A stretch of DNA of 10,000 bases from Halisarca cf. caerulea (GCA_963170055.1 CAUJGJ010000327.1:315001-325000); one strand, 5' to 3'; numbered from the stretch's first letter, positions 1 to 8,153 are shown. Made by a program: numbers and translations. The notes: a model not told the origin generated them from the sequence alone.

Positions 1-390
1 TTGTGTGGGTAAGTGTTGAACAGGTTACTGAATTGTCAGCGGCTCGCATTTGTGAGCTGAACACACCTTGATGTGTAAACAGCTTGTGTTTGGGAGTTGT
101 GTTGTGTGTTTGAGTGGTAACCAGTTTGTTGTGTAGGGGTGAACCTTGGTACTTGGTATGTTGTTAGGCCCGGTCTAACAATATGTGGTTTTTGATTTCT
201 ACAAGTGTGGTACTTGTTGCATCAACAGTGCAGCTTGTTTCAGTCGTAAATACAGCTGTTTTAGTACACACCTCAAAGTATGTACTAGTATCTCACTATA
301 TCCCCACCTCAAGCACACAGTACACTAGCCGTGCAGCCCTGATAGCAAGTACCTCTGAAGGCAAGTACCAATTTTGTTGTTACTTTCAGG
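1..390. other. G/T-rich unique sequence, no gene seen
   Basis: This stretch is rich in TTGTGT- and GTGTTG-type words and has short local repetitions such as TTGGTACTTGGTA near 150 and two AAGTACC copies near 350-370. An open frame beginning at 183 runs into the 9-bp minisatellite, but its unique part resembles no family I recognise. I see no supported exon. Confidence 0.5.
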
Positions 391-642
391 GTGTCCGGGG
401 TGTCCGGGATGTCCGGGGTGTCCCGGGTGTCCCGGGTGTCCCGGGTGTCCCGGGTGTCCGGGGTGTCCCGGGTGTCCCGGGTGTCCGGGATGTCCGGGGT
501 GTCCAGGGTGTCCCGGGTGTCCACGGTGTCCAGGGTGTCCCGGGTGTCCCAGGTGTCCGGGGTGTCCAGGATATCCAGGGTGTCCCGGGTGTCTGGGGTG
601 TCCAGGATATCCGGGGTGTCCCGGGTGTCCGGGGTGTCCCGG
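391..642. repeat. 9-bp minisatellite, about 28 units
   Basis: About 28 uninterrupted copies of a 9-base unit, mostly GTGTCCCGG or GTGTCCGGG, with scattered variants (GTGTCCAGG, ATGTCCGGG, ATATCCAGG, GTGTCCACG). There are no length changes between units. Because the unit is three codons long and lacks stops, several frames stay open on both strands and give Gly-X-Y-like peptides (Gly-Val-Pro, Gly-Cys-Pro, and on the minus strand Gly-His-Pro). Near the end, a four-unit block with an ATATCC unit in second place occurs twice in succession, which suggests local 36-bp duplication. The array follows a splice-acceptor-like TTACTTTCAG (AG at 388-389). I read it as a minisatellite, with a collagen-like exon as an unproven alternative. 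Confidence 0.92.
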
Positions 643-1136
643 GTACATACTAAGCTGGTCTGGCTGCACAGCAGCACATCCAATGGCAATTGACTGAGTG
701 CTTGAGAAATGAGCTGGTGTGTGATATGCCCATACACCAACACTTGTGTGTTCCAGCAGAGGCGATGTGTGCATACTAACCACCACAGCACGTCTGGGTT
801 GTCTAGGATGGTTACATGAATACTCCCTCATGTATTGCGAGTACAGCTTAAGGGGTTAAAGTCATCAACCTGGAATCTGCCCAGACATCTGTTGCTATTG
901 AACTTAATGAATCAACTAGACCTTAACCGAATCAGCAACCTTAGTGTGATATTCTCTCACTGCAACTTGTACACCACAAAAGGATGCTTGTCTACCCACA
1001 CATGTAGCACATGTATGTATGCACTACCGCTTCAGTACATTGGTATACCTGGGTTTATGGGCAGTGTTACACCTAGTTACCCAAATTCCCTCTAATGTGC
1101 TCGCTTCCTATGCAGTATTCTCTATTGTAATTCACA
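643..1136. other. Non-repetitive sequence, no gene seen
   Basis: Sequence between the 9-bp minisatellite and the first (AC)n array. Short open frames exist, such as one on the + strand at 835-1095, but they have no recognisable domain, cysteine pattern or convincing splice-site pair. Most likely intronic or intergenic. Confidence 0.5.
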
Positions 1137-1229
1137 AACACACGTGCGCACTCACACACACGCATGCACACACACGGGCACGCGCACACACACACACAAC
1201 ACACACACACACACACACATGCGCGCACA

Positions 1230-1282
<53 letters not shown>
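1137..1282. repeat. (AC)n microsatellite with CG-containing interruptions
   Basis: An imperfect (AC)n tract. Its first half is broken by alternating purine-pyrimidine words containing CG (ACGTGCGCAC, GCATGC, GCACGCGCAC, ATGCGCGCAC). The last roughly 45 bases are nearly pure AC. Strict purine-pyrimidine alternation is the classic Z-DNA-prone composition. The long His/Thr and Cys/Val open frames across it are artefacts of the repeat. Confidence 0.97.
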
Positions 1283-2202
<920 letters not shown>

Positions 2203-2742
2203 CAATTTTTTCTGCAAGAATAAATGATACTTTTTGAGTTAATTTTTGGGTCAATCGCCACAGAGTACTACCATACTCCATGATTAGTGTAATAGCCTCA
2301 AGTTCTGAATCACTTATTGGCACACATAGATTGCACACATTCTGCATTTCATTCAGCAAAATCAGTTAGAACTCTAATTTAAAATTTAATCAAATTCATA
2401 GTTTTGCTATGTACACATGTGTGTGTACCATACAAGTGCTTTGACTGAGAAAAATTGGCCGTTCCACGAATTAATTATCAAAAGCACCATTCTGAGAATT
2501 TTTTGAATTCTTTTTTACTGAACAAGGTTAATAACATTCATTTATCAATGATTCAGACTTGATATGTATCTATTGCTCCTGTTTGTAACCTTGAAATGTG
2601 CCTAATCTGTATCTTAATGTGGGAACAAAACAGGAGACTAGCTAGGCGGAATGTCAGATCAACTTGAGTTTTTAATGGCCAGTCCAAGGTAAATGGGTGG
2701 CCAATGGCCAATGGCCGGCTGTTATTTTCACACATGCCACAT
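2203..2742. other. AT-rich unique sequence, no supported gene
   Basis: AT-rich DNA between two (AC)n arrays. On the minus strand about 2205-2359 gives an open stretch of ordinary amino-acid composition (motifs NEMQNVCNLC and MEYGSTLWRLTQ) that leads straight into the (AC)n array. It resembles no family I recognise, has no clear splice-site pair and could be chance or a decayed exon. Near 2697-2720 there is a short tandem of GGCCAAT. Confidence 0.4.
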
Positions 2743-2846
<104 letters not shown>

Positions 2847-2954
2847 GCTACTCGCAAGTACAGTCAATTGAAACTTATTATATAAAGAAGTCACATTAGA
2901 ATGTTTTGACTTCTTCCTATTTTAATCCAGAATTTGTGTCTCTGTTCAAGTTTT

Positions 2955-3713
2955 ATATGAAGTACAGAGGCACATTGTTTGTATGAAGTACAGAGGCACA
3001 TTGTTTGTATGAAGTACAGAGGCACATTGTTTGCATGAAGTACAGAGGCACATTGTTTGCATGAAGTACAGAGGCACATTGTTTGCATGAAGTACAGAGG
3101 CACATTGTTTGTATGAAGTACAGATGCACATTGTTTGTATGAAGTACAGAGGCACATTGTTTGTATGAAGTACAGAGGCACATTGTTTGTATGAAGTACA
3201 GAGGCACATTGTTTGTATGAAGTACAGAGGCACATTGTTTGCATGAAGTACAGAGGCACATTGTTTGCATGAAGTACAGAGGCACATTGTTTGCATGAAG
3301 TACAGAGGCACATTGTTTGTATGAAGTACAGATGCACATTGTTTGTATGAAGTACAGAGGCACATTGTTTGTATGAAGTACAGAGGCACATTGTTTGTAT
3401 GAAGTACAGAGGCACATTGTTTGTATGAAGTACAGAGGCACATTGTTTGTATGAAGTACAGAGGCACATTGTTTGTATGAAGTACAGAGGCACATTGTTT
3501 GTATGAAGTACAGAGGCACACTGTTTGTATGAAGTACAGAGGCACACTGTTTGTATGAAGTACAGAGGCACATTGTTTGTATGAAGTACAGAGGCACACT
3601 GTTTGTATGAAGTGCAGAGGCACATTGTTTGTATGAAGTACAGAGGCACATTGTTTGCATGAAGTACAGAGGCACATTTTTTGTATGAAGTACAGAGGCA
3701 CATTGTTTGTATG
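2955..3713. repeat. 26-bp tandem array, 29 full units plus 5 bases
   Basis: Twenty-nine units of exactly 26 bases start every 26 bases from 2955 to 3683, followed by a partial GTATG at 3709-3713. The unit begins GTATGAAGTACAGAGG and ends CACATTGTTT. There are no insertions or deletions, only point variants: GCATG instead of GTATG (units 4-6, 12-14, 28), CAGATG instead of CAGAGG (units 7, 15), CACTG instead of CATTG (units 22, 23, 25), and single changes in units 1, 26 and 28. Since 26 is not a multiple of 3 and the unit has no minus-strand stop, all three minus frames stay open for about 750 bases. The resulting Cys-rich peptide with a 26-residue period is not evidence of a gene. Confidence 0.98.
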
Positions 3714-3894
3714 TGTCGCAATCATTGCTGAGCCATTTTCTCCTGCGGGTGTTTCAGCAATGTATTTCAACTTTGTGTTTGTGCTACGCATGCTCTGCAG
3801 ATTGCTGAATGTACCACATATTCAGAATGTGCAGTGAATCCCATTGCATGCCTGTAGTGGTGGATGTGACATTGATAGTAATATCGTGAATATG
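3714..3894. other. Short unique spacer, nothing identified
   Basis: Unique sequence between the 26-bp array and the GGTGTA-type repeat. No exon, element end or RNA gene is recognisable. Confidence 0.5.
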
Positions 3895-3896
3895 TT

Positions 3897-3934
3897 TGGG
3901 GGTGGGTGTAGGTGTAGGTGTGTGGGTTGGTGTA
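3897..3934. repeat. GGTGTA-type simple repeat, left part
   Basis: Degenerate G/T-rich simple repeat built from GGTGTA and GGGTGT words, ending at TA (3933-3934) where the 612-bp element begins. The same kind of sequence resumes at 4547, so this is the left half of one repeat tract split by an insertion. Confidence 0.8.
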
Positions 3935-4546
3935 CAGTATGCTTCATAAAAAAACTGACGAGAATAGCGCTTTCCGGTTCATATTTGACACTTTCCGTCA
4001 CGTTTAGCGTTTATTGAGTTTCTATTAGCAGTAGGCGTTTGGTGATAGATTATCGCTAGTTTAAGCTCAAAGCATTAACACATTTTGGTTTACTTTTAGA
4101 CTTAGATTTTCTTTATGAAGGTAACAGTTCATTTAGATATGACGGCAACACATATCTTTAGGTATATTCGAACCTTCGAAGGGGAGATGGCGTGTCTGGA
4201 GAATTTCGTGAAGGATAAGCAGTCGTTGTGAAGATAAAGTGGCACATATTGAAATTCGCTACGTCGTAAAATAGCTGACAAGCTTCACTCCTTCGACTTT
4301 CTTTGGAATTGATAGCAGTATACATTCACGTTGCAGCATGTTCATTATCAAGGGCAAGGGTTTTGCAGTATCTGTGGGTGAACCGAGAAAAGATGAATTT
4401 GGATAAACGCTATCAGATTATGGCTTACTGTAAATTGCACAGCGAAGCGATAATTTCGCTTTTGCAACCGCTATTCCGTCACCGGAAATGCGCTAATAAC
4501 TGTAAAAGGATTTCGGCTGGCATCACGATTTTAATGAAGTGTACTG
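3935..4546. mobile_element. 612-bp TA-flanked non-autonomous DNA transposon (candidate)
   Basis: The left end reads CAGTATGCTTCATAAAAA. The right end, read inward on the opposite strand, is CAGTACACTTCATTAAAA; 15 of 18 positions agree. TA flanks both ends (3933-3934 and 4547-4548), as expected of the Tc1/mariner/pogo superfamily. Further inside, AATAGCGCTTTCCGG (3963-3977) has an inverted near-copy at 4482-4497, and AGCGAA/TTCGCT forms a small dyad at 4441-4460. The element interrupts a GGTGTA-type repeat, which supports it independently. No intact transposase is present. A + strand stretch near 4390-4520 contains LDKRYQIMAY and later FRHRK, faintly like the helix-turn-helix region of some transposases; I would not rely on this. 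Confidence 0.65.
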
Positions 4547-4605
4547 TAGGTGTGTTGGGGGAGGGGGGTGTAGGTGGGTGTAGGTGTGAGTGGGTGCTTG
4601 TGTGC
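4547..4605. repeat. GGTGTA-type simple repeat, right part, G-rich
   Basis: Continuation of the simple repeat interrupted by the 612-bp element. It starts at the duplicated TA and includes runs of five and six G near 4556-4567, followed by GGTGTAGG- and GGTGGGTG-type words. Three strong G-runs plus weaker ones could favour a G-quadruplex on the + strand, but this is marginal by spacing. Confidence 0.75.
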
Positions 4606-4684
4606 TTAAATGTGTACTTAGGCGTACACGTTATACATTATGCGTACACATATACAGATTGAGTGTCTCCTTCTATCCGTGTAG

Positions 4685-4807
4685 ATATCGATGAGTGCTC
4701 TGCTGGTTTGGACGCATGCGATCACATCTGCATCAACACAGTCGGCAGCTACCAGTGTGCCTGTGTGCAGGGCTACACTCTCTTGGAGGACGAGAGAAAT
4801 TGTGCAG
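4685..4807 (+). CDS. EGF-like exon 1, calcium-binding EGF module
   Basis: One complete calcium-binding EGF-like module in a 123-base exon. A pyrimidine-rich tract ending TGTAG (AG at 4683-4684) precedes it, and the GTACAA donor starts at 4808. Two bases complete a split codon, probably Asp, followed by IDEC, and the exon ends with the first base of a split Gly codon, so it is phase 1 at both ends. The six cysteines are spaced C-x6-C-x3-C-x8-C-x1-C-x12-C, the EGF pattern with expected pairing 1-3, 2-4, 5-6. The Asp-Ile-Asp-Glu start and CINTVGSYQCAC fit the family's calcium-binding and Asn/Asp-hydroxylation consensus. It should fold outside the cell or in the secretory lumen. It pairs naturally with the exons at 6497 and 8154. 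The parent protein cannot be named, since fibrillin, fibulin, SCUBE, matrilin and LDLR-type proteins all use this module. Confidence 0.93.
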
Positions 4808-5240
4808 GTACAAACACATGTACCGCATTTTCTTCACCTCCGTTGCCTGTAGTGGGTGTAGTGTACACACCTGTGCCACAAGGTGTGGGTTGTATGCGTG
4901 TAAAAGTTGCTAATTTCCAGTCTATTTGTATACATGTTATGCATGTTAGCAAGGCATAATGTCAACTATAGAATGTACACCTTATGTTGTTCTCACACAA
5001 TGTGTTGATAGGAGATATTGCCATTCAGACCTGACTGGTTTCACTGTTCAAAATCCAGGTCTACATTTAGGGCAGAGGAGGTGAAAGGAGCCCCCTCCAC
5101 CCACCCCACCTGATCTTTTGCCACCTTGGCTCACCATTTTCCCCTGTGGGCCCTATTGTACATAACACAGCCTCTCCCCATTTCACTCATGCCTAACCCC
5201 CACGGCAGAAATTTCTCAATACCACACTCAATTCCCTTAA

Positions 5241-5272
5241 CCCTTAAACGTTCCAAAGCCACTTAAGTGGCT
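5241..5272 (+). repeat. Left terminal and inner inverted repeat of the piggyBac-like copy
   Basis: The outer 15 bases overlap a 26-base inner repeat that begins at 5247. The inner repeat contains the dyad AGCCACTTAAGTGGCT and is repeated exactly, inverted, at 6190-6215. Sequence just beyond is CG-rich (CGCGCG), unlike the right end. Confidence 0.85.
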
Positions 5273-5513
5273 CGCGCGCAAAAACCGCAAAAGTTCCAAT
5301 TTTCTTCGTTTTGTTTTTTATATGTAAAGCTTAGGCCTAGTTTCTACTATCGATTGGCACATTTTGTTATAGTTTGGTAGTAATGCGTTCTGTACTATAG
5401 CTGAAACATTCTATGTAAAGATTACTGTTATACAAGAGATTCCTATGCATATACATGTTATTTTACGGAAAATATGCGGTTATGCGAAGTTATAGTCTAG
5501 TATACGGATTGTT

Positions 5514-5889
5514 CTATATGGCGAAGTATGGAGAAGGGCAGTGAAACGCCGGATTGTGGAGATTATCTCCTTGCAGGCAAAGGATACTCTCACACGTTCG
5601 TTCTATGAGCTTCAGACAAGACACACCGTCATTTCGGAAGCTTTGCAGGGGGATTTGACGATCGTAGAATCGTCCAGATGGTGGGCCGTCCGAGGAAATT
5701 CGTCCTTTGCGTTTCTTGCAGTTGTACTGGGACATGATCTCCTTCGCCAGCTTCGGAGTGTGCTCTTTCAATGTCATCTTGAAGCACTGAGGAGATTTAC
5801 GCATCAAAATATGCACGTTGATGACAGACAGTCGACGAGGAAGTAGAAGAGACGCATTCTCCAATGACTTGACTTTTGACTGCAACTTT
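5514..5889 (-). pseudogene. piggyBac-type transposase C-terminal remnant, frameshifted
   Basis: Read on the minus strand, this resembles the end of a piggyBac (DDE_Tnp_1_7) transposase in pieces. KVAVKSQ at about 5870-5889 fits the segment before the conserved Trp. HWRMRLFYFLVD (Trp codon 5861-5863) matches the W..rlF.fL.D block. SVINVHIL (ending near 5808) matches the vvNayil block. MTLKEHTPKLAKEIM and a basic KKRKGR follow. The tail ending HCPSPYF, then a stop at 5511-5513, is reminiscent of the cysteine-rich C-terminal finger, with few cysteines retained. Frame changes are needed between about 5863 and 5870 and between 5827 and 5830. The catalytic Asp region, normally hundreds of residues upstream, is absent, so this cannot be active. 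The assignment rests on remembered family patterns plus the TTAA-flanked ends. Confidence 0.6.
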
Positions 5890-6189
5890 TCGTTTATTTG
5901 TTTCTATATCAATGTATTTCAGAGTTAAATGTGTAGTTGTGTTGAATTTTGTAACGAAATGTTTACCAGCCGAATGATAACGTATGTATATACGAGTTGA
6001 CAAATTTAGGTACGTAGGACTTGCAGGTTTGGAGGCCAATACGAAGTTTTGCGTGGAAAATGGAGCACCAAGACTTGTACGAAGATCTCGCTAGCTACAA
6101 ACTACATTTGGGACAAGCTAGAAGTTTCCTACAAGACAACAGAACAGCAGAAAACCGTCGGCGAAAACAACCTATTTTCGCACCGCAAA

Positions 6190-6254
6190 AGCCACTTAAG
6201 TGGCTTTGGAACGTTCACGCAAAATTTTGAAATGGGAATTGGAATGTTTAAGGG
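6190..6254 (-). repeat. Inner and terminal inverted repeat at the right end
   Basis: The inner 26-base repeat (6190-6215) lies within a longer palindrome (AAAGCCACTTAAGTGGCTTT, 6188-6207). A 24-base spacer follows, then the outer terminal repeat TGGAATGTTTAAGGG (6240-6254). The contrast with the spacerless left end makes the two ends structurally unequal. Confidence 0.85.
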
Positions 6255-6284
6255 TTAATGATCTATACAGAAAAATTGTCAGAC

Positions 6285-6316
6285 TAACCAATTATTGATA
6301 CATCAATTATTGGCTA
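6285..6316. repeat. Short imperfect inverted repeat (hairpin)
   Basis: CCAATTATTGAT (6288-6299) is followed after two bases by ATCAATTATTGG (6302-6313). Pairing extends outward to TAA/CTA with a mismatch, giving about 13 of 15 paired positions. It lies 30 bases outside the right end of the piggyBac-like copy. It could be a cruciform, a decayed MITE, or chance in AT-rich DNA. Confidence 0.5.
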
Positions 6317-6496
6317 ATGATTCCTACAGTGCTTCAAGAGATAGGTGCCAGTCTTTATGATGACTTAAGCTTTTAATGTTTTGCTGTTGAATATGGTTAT
6401 GTCTGCATGTGTTAATGTTATCTTGTGCAACTATACAGCAAATATGTAGCTTGTTTTGTGTGCACTACTTTTTTGTTCATGTTTTCTCCTTTGTAG

Positions 6497-6622
6497 TGAC
6501 CTCAAAATGTGTGGACTCTCATCACAACAACTGCAGTCAGCTGTGCTACAGTTTCCTGGATACGTATCGCTGTGAATGTTACCAAGGCTTCCACCTTGCA
6601 GGCGATGGCTTCACATGCCGTG
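6497..6622 (+). CDS. EGF-like exon 2, non-calcium-binding EGF module
   Basis: A 126-base exon encoding one EGF-like module, phase 1 at both ends. The acceptor is CTCCTTTGTAG and the donor is the strong consensus GTGAGT at 6623. The reading runs from a split codon through TSKCVDSHHNNC to a Cys-Arg end plus the first base of a split Gly codon. Cysteine spacing is C-x7-C-x3-C-x8-C-x1-C-x12-C. Unlike its neighbours it lacks the Asp-x-Asp/Asn-Glu start, and CYSFLDTYRCEC has Ser where the hydroxylated Asn/Asp would be, so calcium binding is unlikely. Calcium-binding modules alternating with non-binding ones give flexible joints in known multi-EGF proteins; that this holds here is inference. The upstream Ser/Thr-Lys-Cys start resembles the linker modules of SCUBE- or LDLR-type proteins, but this is too weak for a name. 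Confidence 0.9.
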
Positions 6623-6898
6623 GTGAGTTGAGACCTCGCCATTCAGCTCTTCTATTGGGATCCTTGCAACTGCGCACTTGTCAGAGTGTTGAGGGTGTGT
6701 CCTGTAAACATTTGTCTGAGAACAGTATTTAAATATAATGAGGAGCAAGTGGTGGATGGACAAATATCCTAGCAACATCATTTTGGGTCAGACAAATATG
6801 GATTTGTTCGGACATACCTATATTCAAATGAGTACACCTGCACTGTGGTACATATGTTTGTACATATGTATCATGTGTATCATATGGTGTTTAGTATA

Positions 6899-7079
6899 CA
6901 GTCAGATCTCACTTATCCACACATGTTCGCTCACGATGAAATTAAAGTGAGGGAACTAAATATATGAGGGAGCGGTAGTATAGTGTACAGTAGGATTATT
7001 ACAGATTTGTTCCGATAAAATCTACTGCTGAAGGGGAAGAAACAGGATATCCGAGGTTTGGATAAGTGAGGGCTCACTG
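6899..7079. mobile_element. 181-bp pogo/Tigger-like MITE
   Basis: The left end is CAGTCAGATCTCACTTATCC. The right end, read on the other strand, is CAGTGAGCCCTCACTTATCC. They agree at 17 of 20 positions. TA lies immediately outside both ends (6897-6898 and 7080-7081). The CAGT start plus CTCACTTATCC and the TA duplication are typical of pogo/Tigger-type elements of the Tc1/mariner superfamily. Inside are degenerate GTGAGGGA and ATGAGGGAG words that echo the ends. There is no coding capacity. It lies wholly within an intron. Confidence 0.85.
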
Positions 7080-7326
7080 TATGCATATGTACTGTCTGCA
7101 CATACTGAAAACACAGGTATACACTCTCAGTGCAAATGACTTAGCAAAATCACTGTATGTATGTGCGAAATGAGATTTTAGGTAGTGTTCAGCCAAATTT
7201 CTGACCCAACATTTTAGTGCCAGACAGAATGTAAAAAATGTTCGGATAATGTCTAAATGCTGAGCATTACTTCTAGCAGTGGTATTTTTATTGTTCTGCA
7301 TTTTGCGAGATTTTATCTGTATTTTC

Positions 7327-7394
7327 AGGGTATCAGGGTATCTTATTTAGACTGGGAAGCCTTTAGCCATAGGCTATTCTGACAGGCACCCAGT
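7327..7394 (-). mobile_element. Possible 3' end of a non-LTR retrotransposon (stem-loop plus octamers)
   Basis: On the minus strand a nested stem-loop at 7394-7351 is followed by AT-rich sequence and then two tandem copies of GATACCCT (7342-7327). The stem pairs ACTGGG with CCCAGT, GCC with GGC, and TAGCC with GGCTA around a three-base loop. A 3' stem-loop recognised by the reverse transcriptase plus short tandem terminal repeats is a known layout for CR1/L2-type LINEs. I see no reverse transcriptase or endonuclease motif in the minus strand upstream (about 7395-7760). The family and 5' boundary are unknown, and this is inference from structure alone. Confidence 0.35.
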
Positions 7395-7571
7395 AAAAGA
7401 AAGAAAACGAAACAATATAGTTATAAAAGTAAAAGGAAATACAAATACTTAAAAGAATTTGTTCATTCAATTAATTATTAGATAATGCAAGAGTATGTAG
7501 TTGGTAGTGTAGACAAATTATGAACATGCAACTGAAGAGTAGAGAGATCATGCACAAGACAAAATGCAATA

Positions 7572-7621
7572 GGCAATATTTTGTAACGTTTGGCAAGGCA
7601 ATATTTTGTGATGTTTGGGCC
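7572..7621. repeat. 25-bp direct duplication, two copies
   Basis: GGCAATATTTTGTAACGTTTGG at 7572 is followed 25 bases later by the same sequence with two changes, TGATG for TAACG. A two-copy tandem duplication inside the intron, without coding meaning. Confidence 0.8.
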
Positions 7622-7917
7622 TATCACACATTCACGTGCAGTATATGTATGCTGGGGAAATATGTTCCATGTTGAACTATAGTCTGTATCACTGCAGTCC
7701 ACCCATGCAATCGATGACCACTGTCTTACGGGGATTGCTACGATTTTAGGGGAATCCATACTATCGTAGCTAAAGGTTACTGTGTGGACATTTTAGGAGA
7801 CAAATTCAGTCTCAATGTTTACTATGTGGCATGTATATCAATTGTTTGGCAGATTGGGGTGTCCGCCGATGCTGAAGTCCACTTTCCCTCAATCATTACC
7901 ATTCGCCAAGTAAACTA

Positions 7918-7999
7918 TATGCTGGACTAAGCATCTCTGTTATCCAGCATTCTCCCTAATGTGGTCACACCCCCCGAGAGTCAACCATATGTGTGACTG
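7918..7999 (-). mobile_element. Possible single end of a TA-type DNA element
   Basis: The right edge is GACTG followed by TA (8000-8001). Read on the minus strand it gives CAGTCACACATATGGTTGAC, then a G-run and GGATAACAGAGATG, which resembles the end and subterminal sequence of pogo/Tigger-like repeats. ATGCTGGA (7918-7925) and TCCAGCAT (7943-7950) form a small dyad. I found no matching left end, so it may be a solo relic or coincidence. Confidence 0.3.
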
Positions 8000-8153
8000 T
8001 ACCATAGGTGTGCTGTATGACCTATGTGTCTATAACTGTACTAAGAAACACACACACACTACAGTATATTTACTATGAACATTTCCAGCTATACGTATGT
8101 ATGGCAATCAGTTATCGCCGGTCCAACCATATGGTATTTTCTATATTTTCTAG

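Larger units (their letters stand above)
5241..6254. mobile_element. piggyBac-like DNA transposon copy, non-autonomous, 1014 bp
   Basis: The left end starts CCCTTAAACGTTCCA and the right end, on the opposite strand, starts CCCTTAAACATTCCA: one mismatch in 15. Each is directly flanked by TTAA (5237-5240, 6255-6258), the target duplication of piggyBac elements, whose ends characteristically begin CCC. A 26-base exact inverted repeat also exists, at 5247-5272 and 6190-6215. It adjoins the left terminal repeat but is set back 24 bases from the right one. That asymmetric inner repeat also recalls piggyBac architecture. It contains the palindrome CCACTTAAGTGG. Only a C-terminal transposase remnant is left, on the minus strand, so the copy is internally deleted and can move only in trans, if at all. 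It sits in an intron of the EGF gene. Confidence 0.85.
4808..6496 (+). other. Intron between EGF-like exons 1 and 2
   Basis: A 1689-base phase-1 intron with a GTACAA donor and an acceptor of TTTTCTCCTTTGTAG. It carries the piggyBac-like copy at 5241-6254. Before that, 5080-5130 is strikingly C-rich (CCCCCTCCACCCACCCCACC). After it, an inverted repeat lies at 6285-6316. The rest is unremarkable. An unrecognised small exon inside cannot be excluded. Confidence 0.8.
6623..8153 (+). other. Intron between EGF-like exons 2 and 3
   Basis: A 1531-base phase-1 intron with a GTGAGT donor and an acceptor of TATTTTCTAG. It carries the TA-flanked MITE at 6899-7079, the stem-loop and octamer repeat at 7327-7394, a 25-base duplication at 7572-7621, and the possible element end at 7918-7999. 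The stretch 6623-6896 and most of 7082-7326 show no gene or repeat I recognise. A minus-strand open frame at 7478-7759 has no recognisable domain. Confidence 0.8.

Noticed and set aside
391..642. CRISPR-like or coding array at the 9-bp repeats
   Set aside because: The units are contiguous with no unique spacers, so it is not CRISPR. As coding sequence it is open in several frames on both strands, which is the signature of a minisatellite.
2955..3713. 26-bp repeats as a CRISPR array
   Set aside because: The repeats abut directly with no spacers between them, and the genomic context is eukaryotic.
2891..3791. Three overlapping minus-strand open frames of 240-281 residues with a 26-residue Cys-rich period
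   Set aside because: They are produced by a 26-bp tandem unit without minus-strand stops, so all three frames are open and encode the same period. No independent gene signal flanks them.
5080..5130. C-rich patch as a G-quadruplex or i-motif
   Set aside because: The opposite strand has only three runs of three or more G at close spacing, so a stable four-run quadruplex is not supported by eye.
5541..5846. Plus-strand 101-residue frame inside the piggyBac-like copy
   Set aside because: It is antisense to the transposase-like remnant and shows no family pattern, so it is treated as a shadow.
7478..7759. Minus-strand 93-residue frame upstream of the possible LINE 3' end, considered as reverse-transcriptase C-terminus
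   Set aside because: No conserved reverse-transcriptase or endonuclease motif could be seen, so only the stem-loop and octamer structure is reported.
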